The translations under genes were made by a program, and so were the position numbers. Below, one piece after another: positions 18,323 through 27,394 of a stretch of DNA of 64,000 bases. Every line of letters begins with the position of its first letter. Position 1 is the first letter of the stretch. Where the stretch lies: assembly GCF_004341825.1 (NCBI RefSeq), contig NZ_SMAG01000011.1:1-64000 (forward strand), read 5' to 3'. The stretch comes from Hazenella coriacea (GTDB lineage Bacteria > Bacillota > Bacilli > Thermoactinomycetales > Thermoactinomycetaceae). Under the pieces are notes generated by a model, which was not told the origin of the DNA, ran no database searches, and saw only the letters and a program-made list of their open reading frames with translations.

Positions 18323-18758
18323 TGTCCAAATGATTCAATTAGCAGGAAATAAAGATCTTCCTCTTCCTGTTCAAATGTCTTCAGGTTCCAGCGGATTTGA
18401 TCTACAAGCGGCAGTGAACGAACCCGTTATCATTCGGCCAGGACAGTGGAAACTGATCCCTACAGGGTTTGCAATTGCCATGCCACCAGGATTAGAAGCA
18501 CAGATCCGGCCGAGAAGTGGACTAGCATTCAAACATGGTATTACGGTACTAAATAGCCCAGGTACCATAGATGCGGATTATCGGGGAGAGATCGGTGTCT
18601 TAGTACTTAACCTTGGGGAAGAGCCATACCAAGTGGAACGTGGACAGCGAATCGCTCAAATGGTCTTTATGCAAGTGCCTGACGTTCAGTTGCAAGTGAC
18701 AGATCAACTAGATTCAACAACCAGAGGAACAGGTGGGTTTGGACATACCGGTAAATAG
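18315..18758 (+). CDS. dut: dUTP diphosphatase
   Basis: A 147-aa homotrimeric-type dUTPase. All five motifs are visible: SSGFDLQA (I), PRSGLAFKHGI (II), GTIDADYRGEIGV (III), RGQRIAQMVF (IV) and the C-terminal RGTGGFGHTG (V). It hydrolyses dUTP to dUMP. It starts with TTG, 7 bases after AGGAGG, inside the end of mlpA. B. subtilis lacks dut here, but several other Bacillales have it. Confidence 0.95.
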   Translation: MFNVQMIQLAGNKDLPLPVQMSSGSSGFDLQAAVNEPVIIRPGQWKLIPTGFAIAMPPGLEAQIRPRSGLAFKHGITVLNSPGTIDADYRGEIGVLVLNLGEEPYQVERGQRIAQMVFMQVPDVQLQVTDQLDSTTRGTGGFGHTGK

Positions 18759-18775
18759 GAAGAGGTGGATTTCCT

Positions 18776-18955
18776 ATGGTTACAACGTCCCAGAGCCTAC
18801 AATTAGAAAAAGAGTTAGAGAGGCTGCGACTTGAGCTTTATCAATCTGTTAATGGGGAGCTTTCTCGTTTAACAGATGCCAGAGTTTTGCCTGTCTCCCA
18901 AGAACTCGATGACATCATTGTACAAGTTCAAAGAGAAAAGCAAAGGCATTGTTAA
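18776..18955 (+). CDS. Spo0E-like aspartyl-phosphate phosphatase
   Basis: A 59-codon ORF with AGAGGTGG before the ATG. It encodes a short helical-hairpin protein: a first helix (LQLEKELERLRLELYQSV), a turn, and the hallmark SQELDDII of Spo0E/YnzD/YisI peptides, which dephosphorylate Spo0A~P and delay sporulation. Length and motif fit the family well. It lies 17 bases after dut and is followed by a terminator, so it ends the mlpA-dut operon. Confidence 0.82.
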   Translation: MVTTSQSLQLEKELERLRLELYQSVNGELSRLTDARVLPVSQELDDIIVQVQREKQRHC

Positions 18956-18966
18956 TCCAATGATTC

Positions 18967-18997
18967 GTTCACCTTTTGATGAAGGTGAACTTTTTTT
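18967..18997 (+). terminator. Terminator after spo0E-like gene
   Basis: GTTCACCTT (18967-18975) and AAGGTGAAC (18982-18990) form a perfect 9-bp stem followed by seven T. Confidence 0.92.
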
Positions 18998-19062
18998 GTC
19001 ATAAATGAATGAACTGCTTGAATACATTTTTTACAACGTAGATCAAGGGAGGAAGAAGCTGG

Positions 19063-19332
19063 ATGAGATGGAGTGAATTTTCTACTAAAGAGTGTGTTGA
19101 TATGGTTAATGGTGAGAAGATCGGTAGTTTTAGTCAAGCAGATCTTACCTTTCACCCACAAACGGGAAAAATTGAAACGGTCTTAGTTCCAACTCAAACA
19201 TCTTGGTTTAAAAAAAATAAACATGAAGTAGAACTCTCCTGGAAAGTAATTAAAAAAATTGGTCCAGAAATGGTTTTGGTTGATACATCATCTAATCGTC
19301 TAACAGCAAAAGGTGAAACTAGCTTTAAATAA
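19063..19332 (+). CDS. ymxH: YlmC/YmxH family sporulation protein (PRC-barrel)
   Basis: An 89-aa PRC-barrel-like protein, starting MRWSEFSTKECVDMVNGEKIG and containing the ADLTFHPQTGKIETVLVP strand pair. It belongs to the YlmC/YmxH sporulation family; the molecular role is unknown. It sits between mlpA and spoVFA as in B. subtilis. GGGAGGAAG precedes the ATG. Confidence 0.85.
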   Translation: MRWSEFSTKECVDMVNGEKIGSFSQADLTFHPQTGKIETVLVPTQTSWFKKNKHEVELSWKVIKKIGPEMVLVDTSSNRLTAKGETSFK

Positions 19333-19441
19333 GGGAACCAGTTACTTGCCAGCAACATATGATGGGATCAAGGAAGAACAAGAAAGATGAACGCTCATTT
19401 AGGATGACCAGTCAATTTCTGTAGAAAGGGGTCATGAGCGA

Positions 19442-20341
19442 ATGCTGGCAGGAAAACATGTCGTCTTTCTCGGTGGAGATGCACGACAATTAGAAGTGAT
19501 TAAGAGTTGTATACAGATGAACGCCAAAGTTAGTTTGATCGGCTATGACAATTTACAAAGTCCTTTTAGTGGAGCTACCCTTCGAGAATTAAGTACCGAT
19601 TTTCTCAAACAGGCAGATATCCTCGTTTTACCTATCATTGGCACAGATGAAAAAGGACAGATCAACAGTGTTTTTACCTCTAAACAACTCATCCTCTCAG
19701 AAGAACACGTTCAAGCATTACCCAAGCACTGTATCGTTTTTGCAGGAATTGCTCGCTCTTATTTAACAAGGTTATGTCAAACGTATGATGTCACCTTAAT
19801 CGAGCTGATGGATCGCGATGATGTTGCCATTTACAACTCCATTCCAACAGTGGAAGGAGCTTTAATGATGGCAATTCAAAATACAGATATCACTATACAT
19901 GGTTCGGTCAGTATTGTGTTGGGATTAGGGAGAGTTGGGATGACCCTAGCTCGAACCTTACATGCGATCGGAGCAAAGGTGAAAGTCGGAATCAGAAGCT
20001 CTGATGACTTTGCAAGAGCATTTGAAATGGGAGTCGAACCTTTCCATATTCAAGATTTGTCAGAACATCTTAGAGACGCTGACCTTGTATTTAATACGAT
20101 CCCTGCAGTGGTGATTACCGCTCCAATCTTAGCCCAGATGCCATATGATGTTGTGATTCTAGATCTGGCTTCCAAACCCGGAGGCGTTGACTATGCGTTT
20201 GCTGAGAAAAGAGGGATTAAAGCATTATTTGCTCCCAGTTTACCAGGAATCGTGGCACCCAAAACTGCTGGGAAAATCTTGGCACGAACGATTACACAAC
20301 TAATGTTTCATGCGGTTGAAAAGGAGGGAACAGTACAATGA
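19442..20341 (+). CDS. dpaA: Dipicolinate synthase subunit A
   Basis: A 299-aa protein (SpoVFA) that, with DpaB, turns a lysine-pathway intermediate into dipicolinic acid in the mother cell. The N-terminal half has KHVVFLGGDARQLEVIK; the C-terminal half is an NAD(P)-binding Rossmann domain (SIVLGLGRVGMTLARTL, ~155). AAAGGGG lies 10 bases before the ATG. A weak SigK-like -10 (CATATGATG near 19358) is the only promoter hint. It overlaps dpaB by 4 bases (ATGA). Confidence 0.93.
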   Translation: MLAGKHVVFLGGDARQLEVIKSCIQMNAKVSLIGYDNLQSPFSGATLRELSTDFLKQADILVLPIIGTDEKGQINSVFTSKQLILSEEHVQALPKHCIVFAGIARSYLTRLCQTYDVTLIELMDRDDVAIYNSIPTVEGALMMAIQNTDITIHGSVSIVLGLGRVGMTLARTLHAIGAKVKVGIRSSDDFARAFEMGVEPFHIQDLSEHLRDADLVFNTIPAVVITAPILAQMPYDVVILDLASKPGGVDYAFAEKRGIKALFAPSLPGIVAPKTAGKILARTITQLMFHAVEKEGTVQ

Positions 20342-20940
20342 ACTTTGAAGGGCTAACAATCGGGTTTGCGTTGTCGGGTTCCCATTGTACTCATGATGAA
20401 GTATTACCGCAAATGAAACGATTAGTTGAACAAGGAGCACGGATCATCCCTATTTTGTCCCATACAGTAGCAACCGTGGATAGTCGTTTTGGAACTGCTG
20501 AAGATTGGAAAAAACAAATTATTGAAATGACTGGTGAGACTCCACTCATGACGATCCCAGAAGTGGAGCCCCTTGGACCTAAGGGATTATTAGATTGTTT
20601 GGTCATTGCTCCTTGTACGGGTAACACACTGGCAAGGTTAGCTAATGCCATTACGGATGGACCTGTTTTAATGGCTGCTAAAGCACAGATGAGGAATCAT
20701 CGTCCGGTTGTGTTGGCAATCTCTACGAATGATGCACTTGGATTGAATGCAACCAATTTAGCACGTCTTCTTACAGCGAAGGATCTTTATTTTGTACCGT
20801 TTGGTCAAGATAATCCTGAGAAGAAGCCAAAATCAATGGTTGCACGAATGGAGTTAATTCCTGAGACATGCCGATTAGCGATCGAAGGTAGACAACTCCA
20901 ACCATTAGTAGTTGAAAAATACCGTGACTTCACATCATAA
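20338..20940 (+). CDS. dpaB: Dipicolinate synthase subunit B (flavoprotein)
   Basis: A 200-aa flavodoxin-like HFCD-family protein (SpoVFB). Features are LTIGFALSGSHCTHDEVLPQM at the N-terminus and the flavoprotein motifs CLVIAPCTGNTLARLANAITD and VLAISTNDALGLNATN. It partners DpaA to make dipicolinate, the spore-core chelator. Coupled to dpaA through ATGA. A hairpin terminator follows. Confidence 0.93.
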   Translation: MNFEGLTIGFALSGSHCTHDEVLPQMKRLVEQGARIIPILSHTVATVDSRFGTAEDWKKQIIEMTGETPLMTIPEVEPLGPKGLLDCLVIAPCTGNTLARLANAITDGPVLMAAKAQMRNHRPVVLAISTNDALGLNATNLARLLTAKDLYFVPFGQDNPEKKPKSMVARMELIPETCRLAIEGRQLQPLVVEKYRDFTS

Positions 20941-21030
20941 TAGATAAGAACAATGGGTCAAAGAAATATTTTTAACAAGATAAAGCATGAAAGCATCTTT
21001 ATGGATGATGCAAATCGATGAGGTTTACTA

Positions 21031-21072
21031 GTCCCCTACATAAAAGTATAAATATATTGAAGGGGACTTTTT
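21031..21072 (+). terminator. Terminator after dpaAB
   Basis: GTCCCCT (21031-21037) pairs with AGGGGAC (21061-21067), followed by TTTTT. The 23-base loop is long but AT-rich and partly self-complementary. It may allow some readthrough to asd. Confidence 0.7.
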
Positions 21073-21108
21073 GTATTTTGTTTTTAAGATGGGAAGGGGA
21101 ATGACCAG

Positions 21109-22140
21109 ATGAAAAAGGACTTATACACAGTGGCTGTGGTTGGAGCAACGGGTGCGGTTGGACAACAGATTCTCAAACATTTGGAGGAGCGAAAATTCCC
21201 AATTAAGGAGATACGCCCCCTCGCTTCTGCACGATCTGTGGGTCAGACAATTACATTTGGAGGGAAAGAAGTAGAAATACAAGAGGCAACACCTCATGCA
21301 TTTAAGGGCGTTGATCTTGCTTTATTTAGTGCTGGTGGAAGTGTAAGTCTCTCCTTAGCAAAGGAAGCTGTAGCACATGGAGCCATTGTGATTGATAATA
21401 CAAATGCATTTCGTATGGACCCTGAAGTCCCATTGGTTGTTCCGGAAGTAAATCGGGAAGCCATTCAGGAACACAAAGGGATTATTGCTAATCCTAACTG
21501 TTCAACGATTCAAATGGTCGTGGCTTTAAAGCCGTTATTAGACCAGTATGGCTTGGAACGGGTGATTGTTTCTACGTACCAAGCCGTTTCTGGAGCCGGT
21601 TGGCAAGCTTCGGATGAGCTTCTCAGCCAAAGTAATGCGGTCCTCCAGGATGAACAAGTTGAAGCGAAAATTTTGCCTGTAGGACGATTGCCGCAACACC
21701 ACCAAATGGCATTTAATGTGATTCCTCAGGTGGATGTGGCTCAAGATAATGGATACACACTTGAAGAGATGAAAATGGTTAATGAGACAAGAAAAATCTT
21801 TAGTGAAAATGAACTTGCGTTATCAGCTACCTGTGTGCGTGTACCTGTATTGCGGGGACATAGTGAATCGATCTATGTGGAATTAAAAAGTGAATATGAC
21901 CTAGAAGAAGTGCGGCAATTACTTAGCTCTACTTCAGGCGTCGTTGTGCAAGATCAAATCGAGAAGCAGATTTATCCCATGCCCCTAGATGCTACTGATC
22001 AAATAGAGGTTTATATAGGCCGGATTCGTCGTGATCTCAGTCATCCCCGTGGTCTCCACTTATGGGTGGTTTCTGATAATTTATTAAAAGGGGCTGCTGT
22101 GAATACGATTCAAATTGCAGAAGCCATCATCGCAGACTAG
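21109..22140 (+). CDS. asd: Aspartate-semialdehyde dehydrogenase
   Basis: A 343-aa NADP-dependent enzyme that makes aspartate semialdehyde for lysine, diaminopimelate, threonine and methionine. The Rossmann motif VVGATGAVGQQILKHL is at the N-terminus. The catalytic Cys lies in ANPNCSTIQM and the catalytic His in RVPVLRGHSE. AAGGGG is 9 bases upstream. First of the asd-dapG-dapA unit. Confidence 0.96.
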   Translation: MKKDLYTVAVVGATGAVGQQILKHLEERKFPIKEIRPLASARSVGQTITFGGKEVEIQEATPHAFKGVDLALFSAGGSVSLSLAKEAVAHGAIVIDNTNAFRMDPEVPLVVPEVNREAIQEHKGIIANPNCSTIQMVVALKPLLDQYGLERVIVSTYQAVSGAGWQASDELLSQSNAVLQDEQVEAKILPVGRLPQHHQMAFNVIPQVDVAQDNGYTLEEMKMVNETRKIFSENELALSATCVRVPVLRGHSESIYVELKSEYDLEEVRQLLSSTSGVVVQDQIEKQIYPMPLDATDQIEVYIGRIRRDLSHPRGLHLWVVSDNLLKGAAVNTIQIAEAIIAD

Positions 22141-22159
22141 GAACAGAGAAGGGAAATTT

Positions 22160-23392
22160 ATGAAAATTTTAGTGCAGAAATTTGGGGGCACCTCTGTGGG
22201 GACACCTGAGCAACGTCAATACGTTCTACACCATGTTCAACGTGCTCAAGCAGAGGGGTTTGCTGTGGTAGTGGTTGTTTCAGCAATGGGAAGAAAAGGA
22301 GACCCATACGCAACAGATACTTTATTAGGTCTAACCCAACAATACGGAAACATATCTTTACGAGAACGAGATTTATTAATGAGTTGTGGAGAAATCATCT
22401 CTGCTTCTACTCTTTCTAGCCTACTCTCCCAACGGGAGATTGAAAATGTTGTATTGACGGGTGGACAAGCGGGAATTATCACCAATGATCATCACGCCAG
22501 CGCGCAAATCATTACGATTAATCCCAAACGGATTCGGGCAGAGTTGGAAAAGGGAAAAGTGGTCATTGTAGCTGGTTTTCAAGGTCAAACAACAGATGGA
22601 GAAATCACAACCCTCGGTCGTGGAGGCAGTGATACGACTGCTACTGCCTTAGGTGTGGCTTTACAAGCTGACTGTGTAGATATTTTTACAGATGTAGAAG
22701 GAATTATGACTGCTGATCCTCGAATTGTTGAGGATGCTTCCCCGCTTGAAACAGTCACTTATATTGAGATGTGTAATTTGGCTTTTCAAGGAGCAAAAGT
22801 AATCCATCCTCGTGCTGTAGAAATTGCGATGCAGACGAATGTACCCATTCGTGTCCGGTGTACAAAAACGGATCATCCTGGAACGCTTGTGACGAGTGTC
22901 CTGACTACGAACACTGTAGCTGGAGAGATGCGAGATTCACTCATTACTGGGATTACCCAAATGCCAGATGTCACACAGGTGAGGGTGCCAACCAATAAAG
23001 GTCAATATGATATGCAACTGAAAGTTTTTAAAGCAATGGCAGATAATGAGATTAGTGTTGACTTTATCAGTGTGAATCCAAGTGGAATAGCTTATACTGT
23101 GTATGATCAGTATGCGAAACGTGCCGAGCAAATTTTACGAGATTTGGATTTAGAGCCTGAGTTACAAGAGAATTGCGCAAAGGTTTCTGTCGTAGGAGCT
23201 GGAATTTACGGAGTTCCTGGTGTAATGGCGAAGATCGTTGAAGCACTTACTGAAGAAGATATTCAAATCTTACAATCAGCGGATTCGCATACAACGATTT
23301 GGGTTTTAGTGAAAGGAACTGATATGGCTCAAGCAGTTCGTGCCTTACACAGGAAATTTAATTTGCATTTATTAAACTATGGATCGATGTGA
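22160..23392 (+). CDS. dapG: Aspartate kinase (DapG type)
   Basis: A 410-aa aspartokinase with the N-terminal KFGGTSVGTPEQR motif, FTDVEGIMTADPRIV in the kinase domain, and two C-terminal ACT domains (~270-405). By position between asd and dapA it is the DAP-regulated isozyme DapG. The ATG at 22160 with AAGGGA upstream gives the family N-terminus. Confidence 0.93.
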   Translation: MKILVQKFGGTSVGTPEQRQYVLHHVQRAQAEGFAVVVVVSAMGRKGDPYATDTLLGLTQQYGNISLRERDLLMSCGEIISASTLSSLLSQREIENVVLTGGQAGIITNDHHASAQIITINPKRIRAELEKGKVVIVAGFQGQTTDGEITTLGRGGSDTTATALGVALQADCVDIFTDVEGIMTADPRIVEDASPLETVTYIEMCNLAFQGAKVIHPRAVEIAMQTNVPIRVRCTKTDHPGTLVTSVLTTNTVAGEMRDSLITGITQMPDVTQVRVPTNKGQYDMQLKVFKAMADNEISVDFISVNPSGIAYTVYDQYAKRAEQILRDLDLEPELQENCAKVSVVGAGIYGVPGVMAKIVEALTEEDIQILQSADSHTTIWVLVKGTDMAQAVRALHRKFNLHLLNYGSM

Positions 23393-23406
23393 TGGAGGGA
23401 ATGAAG

Positions 23407-24288
23407 ATGCAATTTGGACGGTTAGTAACAGCTATGATTACTCCATTTACCAAGGAACATCAAATTGATTGGTTAAGTTTAGAGAAAGTAATCGAACATT
23501 TAATTGAGACAGGCACCGATGCGATTGTTGTTTCCGGGACGACTGCAGAATCCCCCAATCTCTCAAAAGAAGAGAAATTAAAGCTCTTTCAATTTACATT
23601 AAATCAAGTACAGGGCCGTGTGAAAGTGATTGCGGGCACAGGATCAAACAACACGGAAGAAACCATCGATTTTACCAAAGAAGCTGAAAAAATCGGTGTA
23701 GATGGTGTGATGTTAGTTGTCCCTTATTACAATAAACCATCACAAGAAGGTTTATATCAACACTTTGCAGCGATTGCTACATCTACATCATTACCGGTTA
23801 TGTTATATAACGTTCCAGGTCGAACGGGCGTGAATATGAGTGTATCCACAATGGTGAAACTCGTTAGTTTGAAAAATGTGGTAGCAATTAAAGAAGCTAG
23901 TGGAGACCTAACGCAAATTTCGCAACTGATTGCCTCGATTCCTGACGATGTTGCAGTATACAGTGGAGATGATGGGATTACTTTACCTGTTATGGCTGTT
24001 GGTGGGGTAGGCGTTGTAAGTGTGGCTAGTCATGTAATCGGAAAAGAAATGAAAAAGATGATCGAAGCGTTTTTTGCTGGGGATCATGAAACAGCAACTT
24101 CTATTCATCAACAATTTTTGCCTGTTTTCCAAGGACTATTTATTACTTCTAATCCAGTTCCAGTGAAATACGCTTTGTCTAAATTAAATTTATGTGAGCC
24201 TTGGGTACGTCTACCACTAGTTGAAATGGATGAAACTGAGAAATTAGCTACCGATGGATGGATCGAGCTATTAAAGAAAACAGTATAA
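23407..24288 (+). CDS. dapA: 4-hydroxy-tetrahydrodipicolinate synthase
   Basis: A 293-aa TIM-barrel enzyme condensing pyruvate with aspartate semialdehyde. Visible are GTTAESPNLSKEEKL (the family GTTGE motif with Ala for Gly), the tyrosine in MLYNVPGRTGVN and the Schiff-base lysine in VVAIKEASGDL. GTG/ATG codons at 23389-23401 precede, but GGAGGG (23394-23399) is 7 bases before the ATG at 23407, which gives the Bacillus-like start MQFGRLVTAMITPF. Confidence 0.95.
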   Translation: MQFGRLVTAMITPFTKEHQIDWLSLEKVIEHLIETGTDAIVVSGTTAESPNLSKEEKLKLFQFTLNQVQGRVKVIAGTGSNNTEETIDFTKEAEKIGVDGVMLVVPYYNKPSQEGLYQHFAAIATSTSLPVMLYNVPGRTGVNMSVSTMVKLVSLKNVVAIKEASGDLTQISQLIASIPDDVAVYSGDDGITLPVMAVGGVGVVSVASHVIGKEMKKMIEAFFAGDHETATSIHQQFLPVFQGLFITSNPVPVKYALSKLNLCEPWVRLPLVEMDETEKLATDGWIELLKKTV

Positions 24289-24313
24289 AATAAGTATGGA
24301 ATCGTAATACTAT

Positions 24314-24337
24314 GCCGCCCATTGAGGCGGTTTTTTT
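24314..24337 (+). terminator. dapA terminator
   Basis: CCGCC/GGCGG stem, 6-base loop and seven T, 26 bases after dapA. Confidence 0.9.
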
Positions 24338-24431
24338 GTTGTTAAGGTAAGAAAAAATAAATTTCGAACAAACTAAGGATGAAAAGTGTTACCCATTTCC
24401 CTCGAAACTGAAAAGGAAATCAAACATTTAG

Positions 24432-24461
24432 TTGCATACACTTTTTCCAATCGTATATAAT
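24432..24461 (+). promoter_or_regulatory. Promoter of rnjB
   Basis: TTGCAT (24432-24437), 18-base spacer and TATAAT (24456-24461), about 60 bases before the gene. Confidence 0.7.
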
Positions 24462-24523
24462 GTGGTTAGTGAGATTTGTGCGGTGAAGGGTGAACCAACA
24501 ATTAAATATAGGAGGTTACATTT

Positions 24524-26194
24524 TTGATTAAAAACCAGCGAGGCAAGTTACACATTTTTGCTCTCGGTGGGTTGGATGAAATCGGAAAAAATATGTATGT
24601 GGTGCAGTACGGGAATGACATCGTGGTTATTGATTCGGGTCTTATGTTTCCTGAGCAAGAAATGCTTGGGATCGATATAGTAATTCCTGACATCACATAC
24701 TTGATTGAGAACCAGGATAAAGTACGTGGGATTCTATTGACACATGGACATGAAGATCATATCGGTGGGCTTCCGTATATTCTTCGACAACTCAATGTTC
24801 CCATTTATGCTACTAAGCTAACAATGGGCTTAGTTGAACATAAGTTACGAGAAGCACATATCTTAAATAACACCAAGCGAGTTCTGATCAGTAGTGAATC
24901 AGAAATTACTTTTGGTGCTTTAAAAGCAACATTCTTTAATACCAACCATAGTATTCCAGATTCTGTTGGAGTGTGTGTAGAAACTCCAGAAGGTGCCGTT
25001 GTCCATACGGGAGACTTTAAGTTTGATATGACTCCTGTGAATGGGATGCAAGCTGATATTCACAAGATGGCGGAAATTGGAAGAAAAGGTGTTTTGTGTC
25101 TATTATCCGATAGTACAAATGCCGAAAGGTCTGGTTTTACTGGCTCTGAACGGACAGTAGGAGAAGGGTTAAACGAAGTTTTCCGCAAAGCTAAACAGCG
25201 TGTCATAGTGGCTACGTTTGCCTCAAATATCCATCGCATCCAACAAGTGGTAGATGCATGTAACTTGTATGGACGAAAGTTGGCGGTGGTAGGGCGCAGT
25301 ATGGTGAATGTGGTTAACATTGCCTCTGATCTAGGTTATTTACAAATTCCTTCTGACTTATTAATTGATCCAGATGAGATTAACCGTTTACCAGCTCACA
25401 AAGTAGCGGTAATGTCTACTGGAAGTCAAGGGGAGTCTATGTCTGCTTTAACCCAGATGGCAAATGCATCTCACCGGAAGGTAGAAATCTTACCAGGTGA
25501 TACAGTGGTAATCGCTGCAACCCCAATTCCTGGCAATGAAAAACTGATTGGTCGAACCGTAGACCAGTTATTCCGTATTGGTGCCGATGTTGTTTATAGT
25601 AAAACTTCTCATGTACATGTATCTGGTCATGGCTCTCAAGAAGATCTTAAGTTAATGCTCAATCTCATGAAGCCCAAATATTTTATTCCGATTCATGGTG
25701 AGTATCGCATGTTGCGTGCTCATGCACAACTTGCTGAGTCTGTTGGTGTACGGCCTGAAAATATTTTTATTTGCGACAACGGCGATACCGTTGAGATTTC
25801 GGGAGGCAAGGCTAGATATGGTCCTAAACTCCCAACAGGTAAGGTACTTATTGATGGTTTAGGCGTTGGAGACGTAGGAAATATCGTATTAAGAGACCGC
25901 AAACTCCTTTCACAAGATGGAATTTTAGTTGTTGTTGTCACCCTAAGTAAGGCAAATGGAACGATTTTATCTGGTCCTGACATTATTTCACGTGGCTTTG
26001 TATACGTTCGTGAATCTGAGCAGTTGCTTGAAGAAGCCAATCAAGTTGTCAACCAGACTATGGAAAAATGTATGAAAGAACAAGTGAGTGAATGGGCATC
26101 ATTAAAAACAAGTATTCGGGATGCTCTAAGTAAATTCTTGTTTGAACGCACCCGTCGTCGCCCGATGATCTTACCGATTATCATGGAAGTTTAA
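24524..26194 (+). CDS. rnjB: Ribonuclease J (RnjB-like)
   Basis: A 556-aa metallo-beta-lactamase/beta-CASP ribonuclease. The zinc motif THGHEDH spans residues 73-79; further metal ligands lie in HTGDFKFD. The beta-CASP region has VAVMSTGSQGE and KTSHVHVSGH. By position after dapA it corresponds to B. subtilis rnjB (ymfA). It starts at a TTG 8 bases after AGGAGG. Confidence 0.92.
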   Translation: MIKNQRGKLHIFALGGLDEIGKNMYVVQYGNDIVVIDSGLMFPEQEMLGIDIVIPDITYLIENQDKVRGILLTHGHEDHIGGLPYILRQLNVPIYATKLTMGLVEHKLREAHILNNTKRVLISSESEITFGALKATFFNTNHSIPDSVGVCVETPEGAVVHTGDFKFDMTPVNGMQADIHKMAEIGRKGVLCLLSDSTNAERSGFTGSERTVGEGLNEVFRKAKQRVIVATFASNIHRIQQVVDACNLYGRKLAVVGRSMVNVVNIASDLGYLQIPSDLLIDPDEINRLPAHKVAVMSTGSQGESMSALTQMANASHRKVEILPGDTVVIAATPIPGNEKLIGRTVDQLFRIGADVVYSKTSHVHVSGHGSQEDLKLMLNLMKPKYFIPIHGEYRMLRAHAQLAESVGVRPENIFICDNGDTVEISGGKARYGPKLPTGKVLIDGLGVGDVGNIVLRDRKLLSQDGILVVVVTLSKANGTILSGPDIISRGFVYVRESEQLLEEANQVVNQTMEKCMKEQVSEWASLKTSIRDALSKFLFERTRRRPMILPIIMEV

Positions 26195-26210
26195 TCACAA
26201 ACTCATGAAA

Positions 26211-26253
26211 AAGAGTCGCTCTCCTTGAATAAAGGATTGTCGGCTCTTTTTGT
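26211..26253 (+). terminator. rnjB terminator
   Basis: AAAAGAG/CTCTTTT stem, extended by CG/CG across one mismatch, with a T tract. Confidence 0.8.
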
Positions 26254-26377
26254 TATTAGTTTTTGCAAGAGAAGAGTTTGGCGTGAAATAGAGAAGAGTA
26301 GTTTTCCCTTGGAAACCAGGTTTTTTTATCTCTTCATTCGTACATACTGAAAGGAGGAGATCGAAAGGGTGATTTGA

Positions 26378-27103
26378 ATGGCAGATGAAAGACAATTCCA
26401 GTCTCAAGAGGTTCCTAGTGAGGAATTGGAGAAGAAGAAAAGTGCAATTCAATCGATTCAACAACTAGGGGTTACAAATGTACCACAACTTGAATCAAAT
26501 ATTTTTTGCTTACCTATTATAGGGCAAGTTGAAGGGCATTTAGTGATGCCTCCTCAAAACAAAACAACTAAATATGAGCATGTTATTCCACAAATCGTAG
26601 CAGCAGAACAAAACCCTAAAATCGAAGGAATTGTGATTATCCTTAATACAGTTGGGGGAGATGTGGAAGCAGGTTTAGCGATTGCAGAAATGATCGCAAC
26701 GATGAGTAAACCTACTGTTTCCATTGTATTGGGAGGAGGACATAGCATTGGTGTACCTATAGCTGTCGCAGCAGATCGTTCTTTTATTGCTGAAACAGCC
26801 ACTATGACGATCCATCCTGTACGACTGACTGGACTCGTGATTGGAGTCCCCCAAACATTTGAATATATGGAAAAAATGCAGGATCGAGTGATTCGCTTTA
26901 TCGCTAGTCATTCTAGCATTAGCGAAGAGAAGATCAGAGATTTGATGTTTCGTACAGGAGAATTAGCTCGCGACATCGGAACAAATGTGATCGGAAAAGA
27001 TGCTGTTTCCATTGGTTTAATTGATCGAATGGGTGGAATCTCAGATGCGCTATCTGAATTGAATCAAAAAATTCAAGCGAATCGAGGAGAGTTGCTACAA
27101 TGA
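26378..27103 (+). CDS. tepA: ClpP-family serine protease TepA
   Basis: A 241-aa Clp-like protease (YmfB). The catalytic Ser lies in [14 protein letters not shown] (S123) and His in TIHPVR (H146). The N-terminal ~45 residues are charged and specific to this branch. TepA was linked to protein translocation and degradation of small acid-soluble spore proteins in B. subtilis. AAAGGGTGA precedes the start; it overlaps the next gene by 4 bases. Confidence 0.9.
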   Translation: MADERQFQSQEVPSEELEKKKSAIQSIQQLGVTNVPQLESNIFCLPIIGQVEGHLVMPPQNKTTKYEHVIPQIVAAEQNPKIEGIVIILNTVGGDVEAGLAIAEMIATMSKPTVSIVLGGGHSIGVPIAVAADRSFIAETATMTIHPVRLTGLVIGVPQTFEYMEKMQDRVIRFIASHSSISEEKIRDLMFRTGELARDIGTNVIGKDAVSIGLIDRMGGISDALSELNQKIQANRGELLQ

Positions 27104-27321
27104 TTTACTATTCGGTCATGCCGCAAGAGGTCGCTTTTCAAGATGAACAAAATAATTCATCTAAAGAAAAAGAAATGGTCATTGATGGGGTTCATCTTTC
27201 AGTTCGCATGGATAACGCTGATGAAGGAACGATTATTCGGGTGTTATGTGCAGATCTGTATAAGTTTTTAGAGCCACGATTTCAACCAGGTGAAAAATTA
27301 CAATTCATTCCAGAAAATTAG
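27100..27321 (+). CDS. ylzJ: YlzJ-like protein
   Basis: A 73-aa protein starting [14 protein letters not shown], typical of the YlzJ family found between tepA and spoIIIE. The C-terminal [15 protein letters not shown] is conserved-looking. Function unknown. Coupled to tepA through ATGA. Confidence 0.8.
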   Translation: MIYYSVMPQEVAFQDEQNNSSKEKEMVIDGVHLSVRMDNADEGTIIRVLCADLYKFLEPRFQPGEKLQFIPEN

Positions 27322-27349
27322 GTGAAAGATCTGCTGGCGAGCATTTCCA

Positions 27350-27358
27350 TGCTATAAT
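27350..27358 (+). promoter_or_regulatory. Extended -10 promoter of spoIIIE
   Basis: TGCTATAAT with no strong -35. It lies just after ylzJ and 37 bases before the spoIIIE ATG. Confidence 0.55.
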
Positions 27359-27394
27359 GAGAAATGGACTGGATTGGAAGAAAAGGTGGTCGTT

